Assembly (NCBI GenBank): GCA_040954595.2
Contig: CM082590.2
Location: forward strand, 2,418,001 to 2,482,000
Source: Balanoglossus misakiensis
Taxonomy: Eukaryota > Hemichordata
Reading direction: 5' to 3'
Length of the DNA: 64,000 nucleotides
The stretch's first letter is position 1. Each line of letters begins with the position of its first letter. A model generated the notes under the pieces. It was not told the DNA's origin. It searched no databases and saw only the letters and a program-made list of their open reading frames with translations. The position numbers and the translations under genes are program-made. Shown in pieces: positions 1 through 14,600 of this stretch.

Positions 1-3000
1 GCCTCGTTTGTTTACAAAATTCTGTTGTGATGCGCAGAACACATATATAGGCCTATGCGCATAAGAACGTTTCCACTAGACTCTGTAGATCGACGGATAG
101 CTGTAAAATTTCCATGGTTGCTTCCAAACAGCCTCGTTTATTTACCGATTTCTGTTGTGAGGCGCAGAACACATGATAGGCCTATGCGCATGAGACATTT
201 TTCCACTAGACTCTGTAGATCGACGGATAGTTGTAAAATTTCATGGTTGCTTCCAAATACAGCCTCGTTTATTTAGCGATTTCTGTTGTGATGCGCATAA
301 CACATAGATAGGCCTATGCGCATAAGAACGTTTTCCACTAGACTTTGTAGATCGACGGATAGTTGTACAATGTCCATGGTTGCTTCCAAACAGCCTCGTT
401 TATTTACCGAATTCTGTTGTGAGGCGCAGAACACGTAATAGGTCTATGCGCATAAGGAAGTTTTCCACCAGACTCTGTAGATCGACGGATAGTTGTAAAA
501 TTTCATGGTTGCTTCCAAATACAGCCTCGTTTATTTACCGATTTCTGTTGTGATGCGCATAACACATAGATAGGCCTATGCGCATAAGAACGTTTTCCAC
601 TAGACTCTGTAGATCGACGGATAGTTGTACAATTTCCATGGTTGCTTCCAAACAGCCTCGTTTATTTACCGATTTCTGTTGTGAGGCACAGAACACATGA
701 TAGGCCTATGCGCATAAGACATTTTTCCACTAGACTCTGTAGATCGACGGATAGTTCTAAAATGTCCATGGTTGCTTCCAAACAGCCTCGTTTATTTACC
801 GAATTCTGTTGTGAGGCGCAGAGCACGTAATAGGCCTATGCGCATAAGAAAGTTTTCCACCAGACTCTGTAGATCGACGGATAGTTGTAAAATTTCCATG
901 GTTGCTTCCAAACAGCCTCGTTTATTTACCGATTTCTGTTGTGATGCGCAGAACACATAGATAGGCATATGTGCATAATAAAGTTTTCCACTAGACTCTG
1001 TAGATCGAGAGATAGTTCTAAAATTTCCATGGTTGCTTCCAAACACAGCCTCGTTTGTTTACAAAATTCTGTTGTGATGCGCAGAACACATATATAGGCC
1101 TATGCGCATAATAACGTTTTCCACTAGACTCTGTAGATCGACGGATAGTTGTAAAATTTCCATGGTTGCTTCCAAACAGCCTCGTTTATTTACCGAATTC
1201 TGTTGTGAGGCGCAGAACACATAGATAGGCATATGTGCATAAGAAAGTTTTCCACTATAGACTCTGTAGATCGAGAGATAGTTCTAAAATGTCCATGGTT
1301 GCTTCCAAACACAGCCTCGTTTGTTTACAAAATTCTGTTGTGATGCGCAGAACACATATATAGGCCTATGCGCATAAGAACGTTTCCACTAGACTCTGTA
1401 GATCGACGGATAGCTGTAAAATTTCCATGGTTGCTTTTAAACAGCCTCGTTTATTTACCGATTTCTGTTGTGAGGCGCAGAACACATAGATAGGCATATG
1501 TGCATAAGAAAGTTTTCCACTATAGACTCTGTAGATCGAGAGATAGTTCTAAAATGTCCATGGTTGCTTCCAAACACAGCCTCGTTTATTTACCGATTTC
1601 TGTTGTGATGCGCATAACACATAGATAGGCCTATGCGCATAAGAACGTTTTCCACTAGACTCTGTAGATCGACGGATAGTTGTACAATTTCCATGGTTGC
1701 TTCCAAACAGCATCGTTTATTTACCGAATTCTGTTGTGAGGCGCAGAACACGTAATAGGTCTATGCGCATAAGGAAGTTTTCCACCAGACTCTGTAGATC
1801 GACGGATAGTTGTAAAATTTCATGATTGCTTCCAAATACAGCCTCGTTTATTTACCGATTTCTGTTGTGATGCGCATAACACATAGATAGGCCTATGCGC
1901 ATGAGAACGTTTTCCACTAGACTATGTAGATCGACGGATAGTTGTACAATTTCCATGGTTGCTTCCAAACAGCCTCGTTTATTTACCGATTTCTGTTGTG
2001 AGGCGCAGAACACATGATAGGCCTATGCGCATAAGAAAGTTTTCCACCAGACTCCGTAGATCGACGGATAGTTGTAAAATTTCCATGGTTGTTTCCAAAC
2101 ACAGCCTCGTTCATTTATAAAATTCTGTTGTGATGCGCTGAACACACACATATGCCTATGCGCATAAGAAAGTTTCCCACTAGACTCTGTAGATCGACGG
2201 ATAGTTCTAAAATTTCCATGATTGCTTCCAAACAGCCTCGTTTATTTACCGAATTCTGTTGTGAGGCGCAGAGCACGTAATAGGCCTATGCGCATAAGAA
2301 AGTTTTCCACCAGACTCTGTAGATCGACGGATAGTTGTAAAATTTCCATGGTTGCTTCCAAACAGCCTCGTTTATTTACCGATTTCTGTTGTGATGCGCA
2401 GAACACATAGATAGGCATATGTGCATAAGAAAGTTTTCCACTATAGACTCTGTAGATCGAGAGATAGTTCTAAAATGTCCATGGTTGCTTCCAAACACAG
2501 CCTCGTTTGTTTACAAAATTCTGTTGTGATGCGCAGAACACATATATAGGCCTATGCGCATAATAACGTTTTCCACTAGACTCTGTAGATCGACGGATAG
2601 TTGTAAAATTTCCATGGTTGCTTCCAAACAGCCTCGTTTATTTACCGAATTCTGTTGTGAGGCGCAGAACACATAGATAGGCATATGTGCATAAGAAAGT
2701 TTTCCACTATAGACTCTGTAGATCGAGAGATAGTTCTAAAATGTCCATGGTTGCTACCAAACACAGCCTCGTTTGTTTACAAAATTATGTTGTGATGCGC
2801 AGAACACATATATAGGCCTATGCGCATAAGAACGTTTCCACTAGACTCTGTAGATCGACGGATAGCTGTAAAATTTCCATGGTTGCTTCCAAACAGCCTC
2901 GTTTATTTACCGATTTCTGTTGTGAGGCGCAGAACACATGATAGGCCTATGCGCATGAGACATTTTTCCACTAGACTCTGTAGATCGACGGATAGTTGTA

Positions 3001-5640
3001 AAATTTCATGGTTGCTTCCAAATACAGCCTCGTTTATTTAGCGATTTCTGTTGTGATGCGCATAACACATAGATAGGCCTATGCGCATAAGAACGTTTTC
3101 CACTAGACTTTGTAGATCGACGGATAGTTGTACAATGTCCATGGTTGCTTCCAAACAGCCTCGTTTATTTACCGAATTCTGTTGTGAGGCGCAGAACACG
3201 TAATAGGTCTATGCGCATAAGGAAGTTTTCCACCAGACTCTGTAGATCGACGGATAGTTGTAAAATTTCATGGTTGCTTCCAAATACAGCCTCGTTTATT
3301 TACCGATTTCTGTTGTGATGCGCATAACACATAGATAGGCCTATGCGCATAAGAACGTTTTCCACTAGACTCTGTAGATCGACGGATAGTTGTACAATTT
3401 CCATGATTGCTTCCAAACAGCCTCGTTTATTTACCGATTTCTGTTGTGAGGCACAGAACACATGATAGGCCTATGCGCATAAGACATTTTTCCACTAGAC
3501 TCTGTAGATCGACGGATAGTTCTAAAATTTCCATGGTTGCTTCCAAACAGCCTCGTTTATTTACCGAATTCTGTTGTGAGGCGCAGAGCACGTAATAGGC
3601 CTATGCGCATAAGAAAGTTTTCCACCAGACTCTGTAGATCGACGGATAGTTGTAAAATTTCCATGGTTGCTTCCAAACAGCCTCGTTTATTTACCGATTT
3701 CTGTTGTGATGCGCAGAACACATAGATAGGCATATGTGCATAATAAAGTTTTCCACTAGACTCTGTAGATCGAGAGATAGTTCTAAAATTTCCATGGTTG
3801 CTTCCAAACATAGCCTCGTTTGTTTACAAAATTCTGTTGTGATGCGCAGAACACATATATAGGCCTATGCGCATAATAACGTTTTCCACTAGACTCTGTA
3901 GATCGACGGATAGTTGTAAAATTTCCATGGTTGCTTCCAAACAGCCTCGTTTATTTACCGAATTCTGTTGTGAGGCGCAGAACACATAGATAGGCATATG
4001 TGCATAAGAAAGTTTTCCACTATAGACTCTGTAGATCGAGAGATAGTTCTAAAATGTCCATGGTTGCTTCCAAACACAGCCTCGTTTGTTTACAAAATTC
4101 TGTTGTGATGCGCAGAACATATATATAGGCCTATGCGCATAATAACGTTTTCCACTAGACTCTGTAGATCGACGGATAGTTGTAAAATTTCCATGGTTGC
4201 TTCCAAACAGCCTCGTTTATTTACCGAATTCTGTTGTGAGGCGCAGAACACATAGATAGGCATATGTGCATAAGAAAGTTTTCCACTATAGACTCTGTAG
4301 ATCGAGAGATAGTTCTAAAATGTCCATGGTTGCTACCAAACACAGCCTCGTTTGTTTACAAAATTCTGTTGTGATGCGCAGAACACATATATAGGCCTAT
4401 GCGCATAAGAACGTTTCCACTAGACTCTGTAGATCGACGGATAGCTGTAAAATTTCCATGGTTGCTTCCAAACAGCCTCGTTTATTTACCGATTTCTGTT
4501 GTGAGGCGCAGAACACATGATAGGCCTATGCGCATGAGACATTTTTCCACTAGACTCTGTAGATCGACGGATAGTTGTAAAATTTCATGGTTGCTTCCAA
4601 ATACAGCCTCGTTTATTTAGCGATTTCTGTTGTGATGCGCATAACACATAGATAGGCCTATGCGCATAAGAACGTTTTCCACTAGACTTTGTAGATCGAC
4701 GGATAGTTGTACAATGTCCATGGTTGCTTCCAAACAGCCTCGTTTATTTACCGAATTCTGTTGTGAGGCGCAGAACACGTAATAGGTCTATGCGCATAAG
4801 GAAGTTTTCCACCAGACTCTGTAGATCGACGGATAGTTGTAAAATTTCATGGTTGCTTCCAAATACAGCCTCGTTTATTTACCGATTTCTGTTGTGATGC
4901 GCATAACACATAGATAGGCCTATGCGCATAAGAACGTTTTCCACTAGACTCTGTAGATCGACGGATAGTTGTACAATTTCCATGGTTGCTTCCAAACAGC
5001 CTCGTTTATTTACCGATTTCTGTTGTGAGGCACAGAACACATGATAGGCCTATGCGCATAAGACATTTTTCCACTAGACTCTGTAGATCGACGGATAGTT
5101 CTAAAATTTCCATGGTTGCTTCCAAACAGCCTCGTTTATTTACCGAATTCTGTTGTGAGGCGCAGAGCACGTAATAGGCCTATGCGCATAAGAAAGTTTT
5201 CCACCAGACTCTGTAGATCGACGGATAGTTGTACAATTTCCATGGTTGCTTCCAAACAGCCTCGTTTATTTACCGATTTCTGTTGTGATGCGCAGAACAC
5301 ATAGATAGGCATATGTGCATAATAAAGTTTTCCACTAGACTCTGTAGATCGAGAGATAGTTCTAAAATTTCCATGGTTGCTTCCAAACACAGCCTCGTTT
5401 GTTTACAAAATTCTGTTGTGATGCGCAGAACACATATATAGGCCTATGCGCATAATAACGTTTTCCACTAGACTCTGTAGATCGACGGATAGTTGTAAAA
5501 TTTCCATGGTTGCTTCCAAACAGCCTCGTTTATTTACCGAATTCTGTTGTGAGGCGCAGAACACATAGATAGGCATATGTGCATAAGAAAGTTTTCCACT
5601 ATAGACTCTGTAGATCGAGAGATAGTTCTAAAATGTCCAT
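1..5640 (+). repeat. Higher-order blocks, 2,765- and 1,579-bp displacement
   Basis: A block of about 1.3-1.4 kb starting at 1 recurs almost base for base at 2,766 and again at 4,345. The first displacement is 2,765 bp (about 21 monomers) and the second 1,579 bp (about 12). The match between 1 and 2,766 is lost near 1,378/4,143, where AAGAACG and AATAACG part. The 2,766 and 4,345 copies diverge near 4,085/5,664. Related copies begin near 6,446, 9,744 and 11,323. The last two are again 1,579 bp apart, so a 12-monomer unit is the recurrent register in this part of the array. Confidence 0.8.
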
Positions 5641-8600
5641 GGTTGCTTCCAAACACAGCCTCGTTTATTTACCGATTTCTGTTGTGATGCGCATAACACA
5701 TAGATAGGCCTATGCGCATAAGAACGTTTTCCACTAGACTCTGTAGATCGACGGATAGTTGTACAATTTCCATGGTTGCTTCCAAACAGCATCGTTTATT
5801 TACCGAATTCTGTTGTGAGGCGCAGAACACGTAATAGGTCTACGCGCATAAGGAAGTTTTCCACCAGACTCTGTAGATCGACGGATAGTTGTAAAATTTC
5901 ATGATTGCTTCCAAATACAGCCTCGTTTATTTACCGATTTCTGTTGTGATGCGCATAACACATAGATAGGCCTATGCGCATAAGAACGTTTTCCACTAGA
6001 CTATGTAGATCGACGGATAGTTGTACAATTTCCATGGTTGCTTCCAAACAGCCTCGTTTATTTACCGATTTCTGTTGTGAGGCGCAGAACACATGATAGG
6101 CCTATGCGCATAAGACATTTTTCCACTAGACTCTGTAGATCGACGGATTGTTCTAAAATTTCCATGGTTGCTTCCAAACAGCCTCGTTTATTTACCGAAT
6201 TCTGTTGTGAGGCGCAGAGCACGTAATAGGCCTATGCGCATAAGAAAGTTTTCCACCAGACTCCTTAGATCGACGGATAGTTGTAAAATTTCCATGGTTG
6301 TTTCCAAACACAGCCTCGTTTATTTATAAAATTCTGTTGTGATGCGCTGAACACATACATATGCCTATGCGCATAAGAAAGTTTCCCACTAGACTCTGTA
6401 GATCGACGGATAGTTCTAAAATTTCCATGATTGCTTCCAAACACATCCTCGATTGTTTACAAAATTCTGTTGTGATGCGCAGAACACATATATAGGCCTA
6501 TGCGCATAAGAACGTTTCCACTAGACTCTGTAGATCGACGGATAGCTGTAAAATTTCCATGGTTGCTTCCAAACAGCCTCGTTTATTTACCGATTTCTGT
6601 TGTGAGGCGCAGAACACATGATAGGCCTATGCGCATGAGACATTTTTCCACTAGACTCTGTAGATCGACGGATAGTTGTAAAATTTCATGGTTGCTTCCA
6701 AATACAGCCTCGTTTATTTAGCGATTTCTGTTGTGATGCGCATAACACATAGATAGGCCTATGCGCATAAGAACGTTTTCCACTAGACTTTGTAGATCGA
6801 CGGATAGTTGTACAATGTCCATGGTTGCTTCCAAACAGCCTCGTTTATTTACCGAATTCTGTTGTGAGGCGCAGAACACGTAATAGGTCTATGCGCATAA
6901 GGAAGTTTTCCACCAGACTCTGTAGATCGACGGATAGTTGTAAAATTTCATGGTTGCTTCCAAATACAGCCTCGTTTATTTACCGATTTCTGTTGTGATG
7001 TGCATAACACATAGATAGGCCTATGCGCATAAGAACGTTTTCCACTAGACTTTGTAGATCGACGGATAGTTGTACAATTTCCATGGTTGCTTCCAAACAG
7101 CCTCGTTTATTTACCGATTTCTGTTGTGAGGCACAGAACACATGATAGGCCTATGCGCATAAGACATTTTTCCACTAGACTCTGTAGATCGACGGATAGT
7201 TCTAAAATTTCCATGGTTGCTTCCAAACAGCCTCGTTTATTTACCGAATTCTGTTGTGAGGCGCAGAGCACGTAATAGGCCTATGCGCATAAGAAAGTTT
7301 TCCACCAGACTCTGTAGATCGACGGATAGTTGTACAATTTCCATGGTTGCTTCCAAACAGCCTCGTTTATTTACCGATTTCTGTTGTGATGCGCAGAACA
7401 CATAGATAGGCATATGTGCATAATAAAGTTTTCCACTAGACTCTGTAGATCGAGAGATAGTTCTAAAATTTCCATGGTTGCTTCCAAACACAGCCTCGTT
7501 TGTTTACAAAATTCTGTTGTGATGCGCAGAACACATATATAGGCCTATGCGCATAATAACGTTTTCCACTAGACTCTGTAGATCGACGGATAGTTGTAAA
7601 ATTTCCATGGTTGCTTCCAAACAGCCTCGTTTATTTACCGAATTCTGTTGTGAGGCGCAGAACACATAGATAGGCATATGTGCATAAGAAAGTTTTCCAC
7701 TATAGACTCTGTAGATCGAGAGATAGTTCTAAAATGTCCATGGTTGCTTCCAAACACAGCCTCGTTTATTTACCGATTTCTGTTGTGATGCGCATAACAC
7801 ATAGATAGGCCTATGCGCATAAGAACGTTTTCCACTAGACTCTGTAGATCGACGGATAGTTGTACAATTTCCATGGTTGCTTCCAAACAGCATCGTTTAT
7901 TTACCGAATTCTGTTGTGAGGCGCAGAACACGTAATAGGTCTACGCGCATAAGGAAGTTTTCCACCAGACTCTGTAGATCGACGGATAGTTGTAAAATTT
8001 CATGATTGCTTCCAAATACAGCCTCGTTTATTTACCGATTTCTGTTGTGATGCGCATAACACATAGATAGGCCTATGCGCATAAGAACGTTTTCCACTAG
8101 ACTATGTAGATCGACGGATAGTTGTACAATTTCCATGGTTGCTTCCAAACAGCCTCGTTTATTTACCGATTTCTGTTGTGAGGCGCAGAACACATGATAG
8201 GCCTATGCGCATAAGACATTTTTCCACTAGACTCTGTAGATCGACGGATTGTTCTAAAATTTCCATGGTTGTTTCCAAACACAGCCTCGTTCATTTATAA
8301 AATTCTGTTGTGATGCGCTGAACACATACATATGCCTATGCGCATAAGAAAGTTTCCCACTAGACTCTGTAGATCGACGGATAGTTCTAAAATTTCCATG
8401 ATTGCTTCCAAACACATCCTCGATTGTTTACAAAATTCTGTTGTGATGCGCAGAACACATATATAGGCCTATGCGCATATGAATGTTTTCCACTATACTC
8501 CGTAGATCGACAGATAGTTCTAAAATTTCCATTGTTGCTTCCAAACAAAGCCTCGTTTGTTTACAAAATTCTGTTGTGATGTGCATAACACATGATAGGC

Positions 8601-11600
8601 CTATGCGCACATGAACGTTTTCCCACTAGACTCTGTAGATCGACGGATAGTTCTAAAATTTCCATGGTTGCTTCCAAACACAGCCTCGTTTGTTTACAAA
8701 ATTCTGTTGTGATGCGCAGAACACATATATAGGCCTATGCGCATAATAACGTTTTCCACTAGACTCTGTAGATCGACGGATAGTTGTAAAATTTCCATGG
8801 TTGCTTCCAAACAGCCTCGTTTATTTACCGAATTCTGTTGTGAGGCGCAGAACACATAGATAGGCATATGTGCATAAGAAAGTTTTCCACTATAGACTCT
8901 GTAGATCGAGAGATAGTTCTAAAATGTCCATGGTTGCTACCAAACACAGCCTCGTTTGTTTACAAAATTCTGTTGTGATGCGCAGAACACATATATAGGC
9001 CTATGCGCATAAGAACGTTTCCACTAGACTCTGTAGATCGACGGATAGCTGTAAAATTTCCATGGTTACTTCCAAACAGCCTCGTTTATTTACCGATTTC
9101 TGTTGTGATGCGCAGAACACATAGATAGGCATATGTGCATAATAAACTTTTCCACTAGACTCTGTAGATCGAGAGATAGTTCTAAAATTTCCATGGTTGC
9201 TTCCAAACACAGCCTCGTTTGTTTACAAAATTCTGTTGTGATGCGCAGAACACATATATAGGCCTATGCGCATAATAACGTTTTCCACTAGACTCTGTAG
9301 ATCGACGGATAGTTGTAAAATTTCCATGGTTGCTTCCAAACAGCCTCGTTTATTTACCGAATTCTGTTGTGAGGCGCAGAACACATAGATAGGCATATGT
9401 GCATAAGAAAGTTTTCCACTATAGACTCTGTAGATCGAGAGATAGTTCTAAAATGTCCATGGTTGCTTCCAAACACAGCCTCGTTTGTTTACAAAATTCT
9501 GTTGTGATGCGCAGAACACATATATAGGCCTATGCGCATAATAACGTTTTCCACTAGACTCTGTAGATCGACGGATAGTTGTAAAATTTCCATGGTTGCT
9601 TCCAAACAGCCTCGTTTATTTACCGAATTCTGTTGTGATGAGCAGAACACATAGATAGGCATATGTGCATAAGAAAGTTTTCCACTATAGACTCTGTAGA
9701 TCGAGAGATAGTTCTAAAATGTCCATGGTTGCTACCAAACACAGCCTCGTTTGTTTACAAAATTCTGTTGTGATGCGCAGAACACATATATAGGCCTATG
9801 CGCATAAGAACGTTTCCACTAGACTCTGTAGATCGACGGATAGCTGTAAAATTTCCATGGTTGCTTCCAAACAGCCTCGTTTATTTACCGATTTCTGTTG
9901 TGAGGCGCAGAACACATGATAGGCCTATGCGCATGAGACATTTTTCCACTAGACTCTGTAGATCGACGGATAGTTGTAAAATTTCATGGTTGCTTCCAAA
10001 TACAGCCTCGTTTATTTAGCGATTTCTGTTGTGATGCGCATAACACATAGATAGGCCTATGCGCATAGGAACGTTTTCCACTAGACTTTGTAGATCGACG
10101 GATAGTTGTACAATGTCCATGGTTGCTTCCAAACAGCCTCGTTTATTTACCGAATTCTGTTGTGAGGCGCAGAACACGTAATAGGTCTATGCGCATAAGG
10201 AAGTTTTCCACCAGACTCTGTAGATCGACGGATAGTTGTAAAATTTCATGGTTGCTTCCAAATACAGCCTCGTTTATTTACCGATTTCTGTTGTGATGCG
10301 CATAACACATAGATAGGCCTATGCGCATAAGAACGTTTTCCACTAGACTCTGTAGATCGACGGATAGTTGTACAATTTCCATGGTTGCTTCCAAACAGCC
10401 TCGTTTATTTACCGATTTCTGTTGTGAGGCACAGAACACATGATAGGCCTATGCGCATAAGACATTTTTCCACTAGACTCTGTAGATCGACGGATAGTTC
10501 TAAAATTTCCATGGTTGCTTCCAAACAGCCTCGTTTATTTACCGAATTCTGTTGTGAGGCGCAGAGCACGTAATAGGCCTATGCGCATAAGAAAGTTTTC
10601 CACCAGACTCTGTAGATCGACGGATAGTTGTAAAATTTCCATGGTTGCTTCCAAACAGCCTCGTTTATTTACCGATTTCTGTTGTGATGCGCAGAACACA
10701 TAGATAGGCATATGTGCATAATAAAGTTTTCCACTAGAGTCTGTAGATCGAGAGATAGTTCTAAAATTTCCATGGTTGCTTCCAAACACAGCCTCGTTTG
10801 TTTACAAAATTCTGTTGTGATGCGCAGAACACATATATAGGCCTATGCGCATATTAACGTTTTCCACTAGACTCTGTAGATCGACGGATAGTTGTAAAAT
10901 GTCTATGGTTGCTTCCAAACAGCCTCGTTTATTTACCGAATTCTGTTGTGAGGCGCAGAACACATAGATAGGCATATGTGCATAAGAAAGTTTTCCACTA
11001 TAGACTCTGTAGATCGAGAGATAGTTCTAAAATGTCCATGGTTGCTTCCAAACACAGCCTCGTTTGTTTACAAAATTCTGTTGTGATGCGCAGAACACAT
11101 ATATAGGCCTATGCGCATAATAACGTTTTCCACTAGACTCTGTAGATCGACGGATAGTTGTAAAATTTCCATGGTTGCTTCCAAACAGCCTCGTTTATTT
11201 ACCGAATTCTGTTGTGAGGCGCAGAACACATAGATAGGCATATGTGCATAAGAAAGTTTTCCACTATAGACTCTGTAGATCGAGAGATAGTTCTAAAATG
11301 TCCATGGTTGCTACCAAACACAGCCTCGTTTGTTTACAAAATTCTGTTGTGATGCGCAGAACACATATATAGGCCTATGCGCATAAGAACGTTTCCACTA
11401 GACTCTGTAGATCGACGGATAGCTGTAAAATTTCCATGGTTGCTTCCAAACAGCCTCGTTTATTTACCGATTTCTGTTGTGAGGCGCAAAACACATGATA
11501 GGCCTATGCGCATGAGACATTTTTCCACTAGACTCTGTAGATCGACGGATAGTTGTAAAATTTCATGGTTGCTTCCAAATACAGCCTCGTTTATTTAGCG

Positions 11601-11639
11601 ATTTCTGTTGTGATGCGCATAACACATAGATAGGCCTAT

Positions 11640-14600
11640 GCGCATAACAACGTTTTCCACTAGACTTTGTAGATCGACGGATAGTTGTACAATGTCCATG
11701 GTTGCTTCCAAACAGCCTCGTTTATTTACCGAATTCTGTTGTGAGGCGCAGAACACGTAATAGGTCTATGCGCATAAGGAAGTTTTCCACCAGACTCTGT
11801 AGATCGACGGATAGTTGTAAAATTTCATGGTTGCTTCCAAATACAGCCTCGTTTATTTACCGATTTCTGTTGTGATGCGCATAACACATAGATAGGCCTA
11901 TGCGCATAAGAACGTTTTCCACTAGACTCTGTAGATCGACGGATAGTTGTACAATTTCCATGGTTGCTTCCAAACAGCCTCGTTTATTTACCGATTTCTG
12001 TTGTGAGGCACAGAACACATGATAGGCCTATGCGCATAAGACATTTTTCCACTAGACTCTGTAGATCGACGGATAGTTCTAAAATTTCCATGGTTGCTTC
12101 CAAACAGCCTCGTTTATTTACCGAATTCTGTTGTGAGGCGCAGAGCACGTAATAGGCCTATGCGCATAAGAAAGTTTTCCACCAGACTCTGTAGATCGAC
12201 GGATAGTTGTAAAATTTCCATGGTTGCTTCCAAACAGCCTCGTTTATTTACCGATTTCTGTTGTGATGCGCAGAACACATAGATAGGCATATGTGCATAA
12301 TAAAGTTTTCCACTAGACTCTGTAGATCGAGAGATAGTTCTAAAATTTCCATGGTTGCTTCCAAACACAGCCTCGTTTGTTTACAAAATTCTGTTGTGAT
12401 GCGCAGAACACATATATAGGCCTATGCGCATAATAACGTTTTCCACTAGACTCTGTAGATCGACGGATAGTTGTAAAATTTCCATGGTTGCTTCCAAACA
12501 GCCTCGTTTATTTACCGAATTCTGTTGTGAGGCGCAGAACACATAGATAGGCATATGTGCATAAGAAAGTTTTCCACTATAGACTCTGTAGATCGAGAGA
12601 TAGTTCTAAAATGTCCATGGTTGCTTCCAAACACAGCCTCGTTTATTTACCGATTTCTGTTGTGATGCGCATAACACATAGATAGGCCTATGCGCATAAG
12701 AACGTTTTCCACTAGACTCTGTAGATCGACGGATAGTTGTACAATTTCCATGGTTGCTTCCAAACAGCATCGTTTATTTACCGAATTCTGTTGTGAGGCG
12801 CAGAACACGTAATAGGTCTATGCGCATAAGGAAGTTTTCCACCAGACTCTGTAGATCGACGGATAGTTGTAAAATTTCAAGATTGCTTCCAAATACAGCC
12901 TCGTTTATTTACCGATTTCTGTTGTGATGCGCATAGATAGGCCTATGCGCATAAGAACGTTTTCCACTAGACTATGTAGATCGACGGATAGTTGTACAAT
13001 TTCCATGGTTGCTTCCAAACAGCCTCGTTTATTTACCGATTTCTGTTGTGAGGCGCAGAACACATGATAGGCCTATGCGCATAAGACATTTTTCCACTAG
13101 ACTCTGTAGATCGACGGATAGTTCTAAAATTTCCATGGTTGCTTCCAAACAGCCTCGTTTATTTACCGAATTCTGTTGTGAGGCGCAGAGCACGTAATAG
13201 GCCTATGCGCATAAGAAAGTTTTCCACCAGACTCCTTAGATCGACGGATAGTTGTAAAATTTCCATGGTTGTTTCCAAACACAGCCTCGTTCATTTATAA
13301 AATTCTGTTGTGATGCGCTGAACACATACATATGCCTATGCGCATAAGAAAGTTTCCCACTAGACTCTGTAGATCGACGGATAGTTCTAAAATTTCCATG
13401 ATTGCTTCCAAACACATCCTCGATTGTTTACAAAATTCTGTTGTGATGCGCAGAACACATATATAGGCCTATGCGCATATGAATGTTTTCCACTATACTC
13501 CGTAGATCGACAGATAGTTCTAAAATTTCCATTGTTGCTTCCAAACAAAGCCTCGTTTGTTTACAAAATTCTGTTGTGATGTGCATAACACATGATAGGC
13601 CTATGTGCACATGAACGTTTTTCCACTAGACTCTGTAGATCGACGGATAGTTCTAAAATTTACATGGTTGCTTCCAAACAGCCTCGTTTATTTACCGATT
13701 TCTGTTGTGAGGCGCAGAACACGTAATAGGCCTATGCGCATAAGAATGTTTTCCACCAGACTCTGTAGATCGACGGATAGTTGTAAAATTTACATGGTTG
13801 CTTCCAAATACAGCCTCGTTTATTTACCGATTTCTGTTGTGATGCGCATAATACATAGATAGGCCTATGTGCATAATAAAGTTTTCCACTAGACTCTGTA
13901 GATCGAGAGATAGTTCTAAAATTTCCATGGTTGTTTCCAAACACAGCCTCGTTCATTTACAAAATTCTGTTGTGATGCGCTGAACACATACATATGCCTA
14001 TGCGCATAAGAAAGTTTCCCACTAGACTCTGTAGATCGACGGATAGTTCTAAAATTTCCATGATTGCTTCCAAACACATCCTCGATTATTTACCAAATTC
14101 TGTTGTGATGCGCAGAACACATATATAGGCCTATGCGCATATGAACGTTTTCCACTATACTCCGTAGATCGACGGATAGTTCTAAAATTTCCATTGTTGC
14201 TTCCAAACAGCCTCGTTTATTTACCGAATTCTGTTGTGAGGCGCAGAACACGTAATAGGCCTATGCGCATAAGAAACTTTTCAACTTTAGATCGAGAGAT
14301 AGTTCTAAAATTTCCATGGTTGTTTCCAAACACAGCCTCGTTCATTTACAAAATTCTGTTGTGATGCGCTGAACACATACATATGCCTATGCGCATAAGA
14401 AAGTTTCCCACTAGACTCTGTAGATCGACGGATAGTTCTAAAATTTCCATGATTGCTTCCAAACACATCCTCGATTGTTTACAAAATTCTGTTGTGATGC
14501 GCAGAACACATATATAGGCCTATGCGCATAAGAACGTTTTCCACTAGACTTTGTAGATCGACGGATAGTTGTACAATGTCCATGGTTGCTTCCAAACAGC

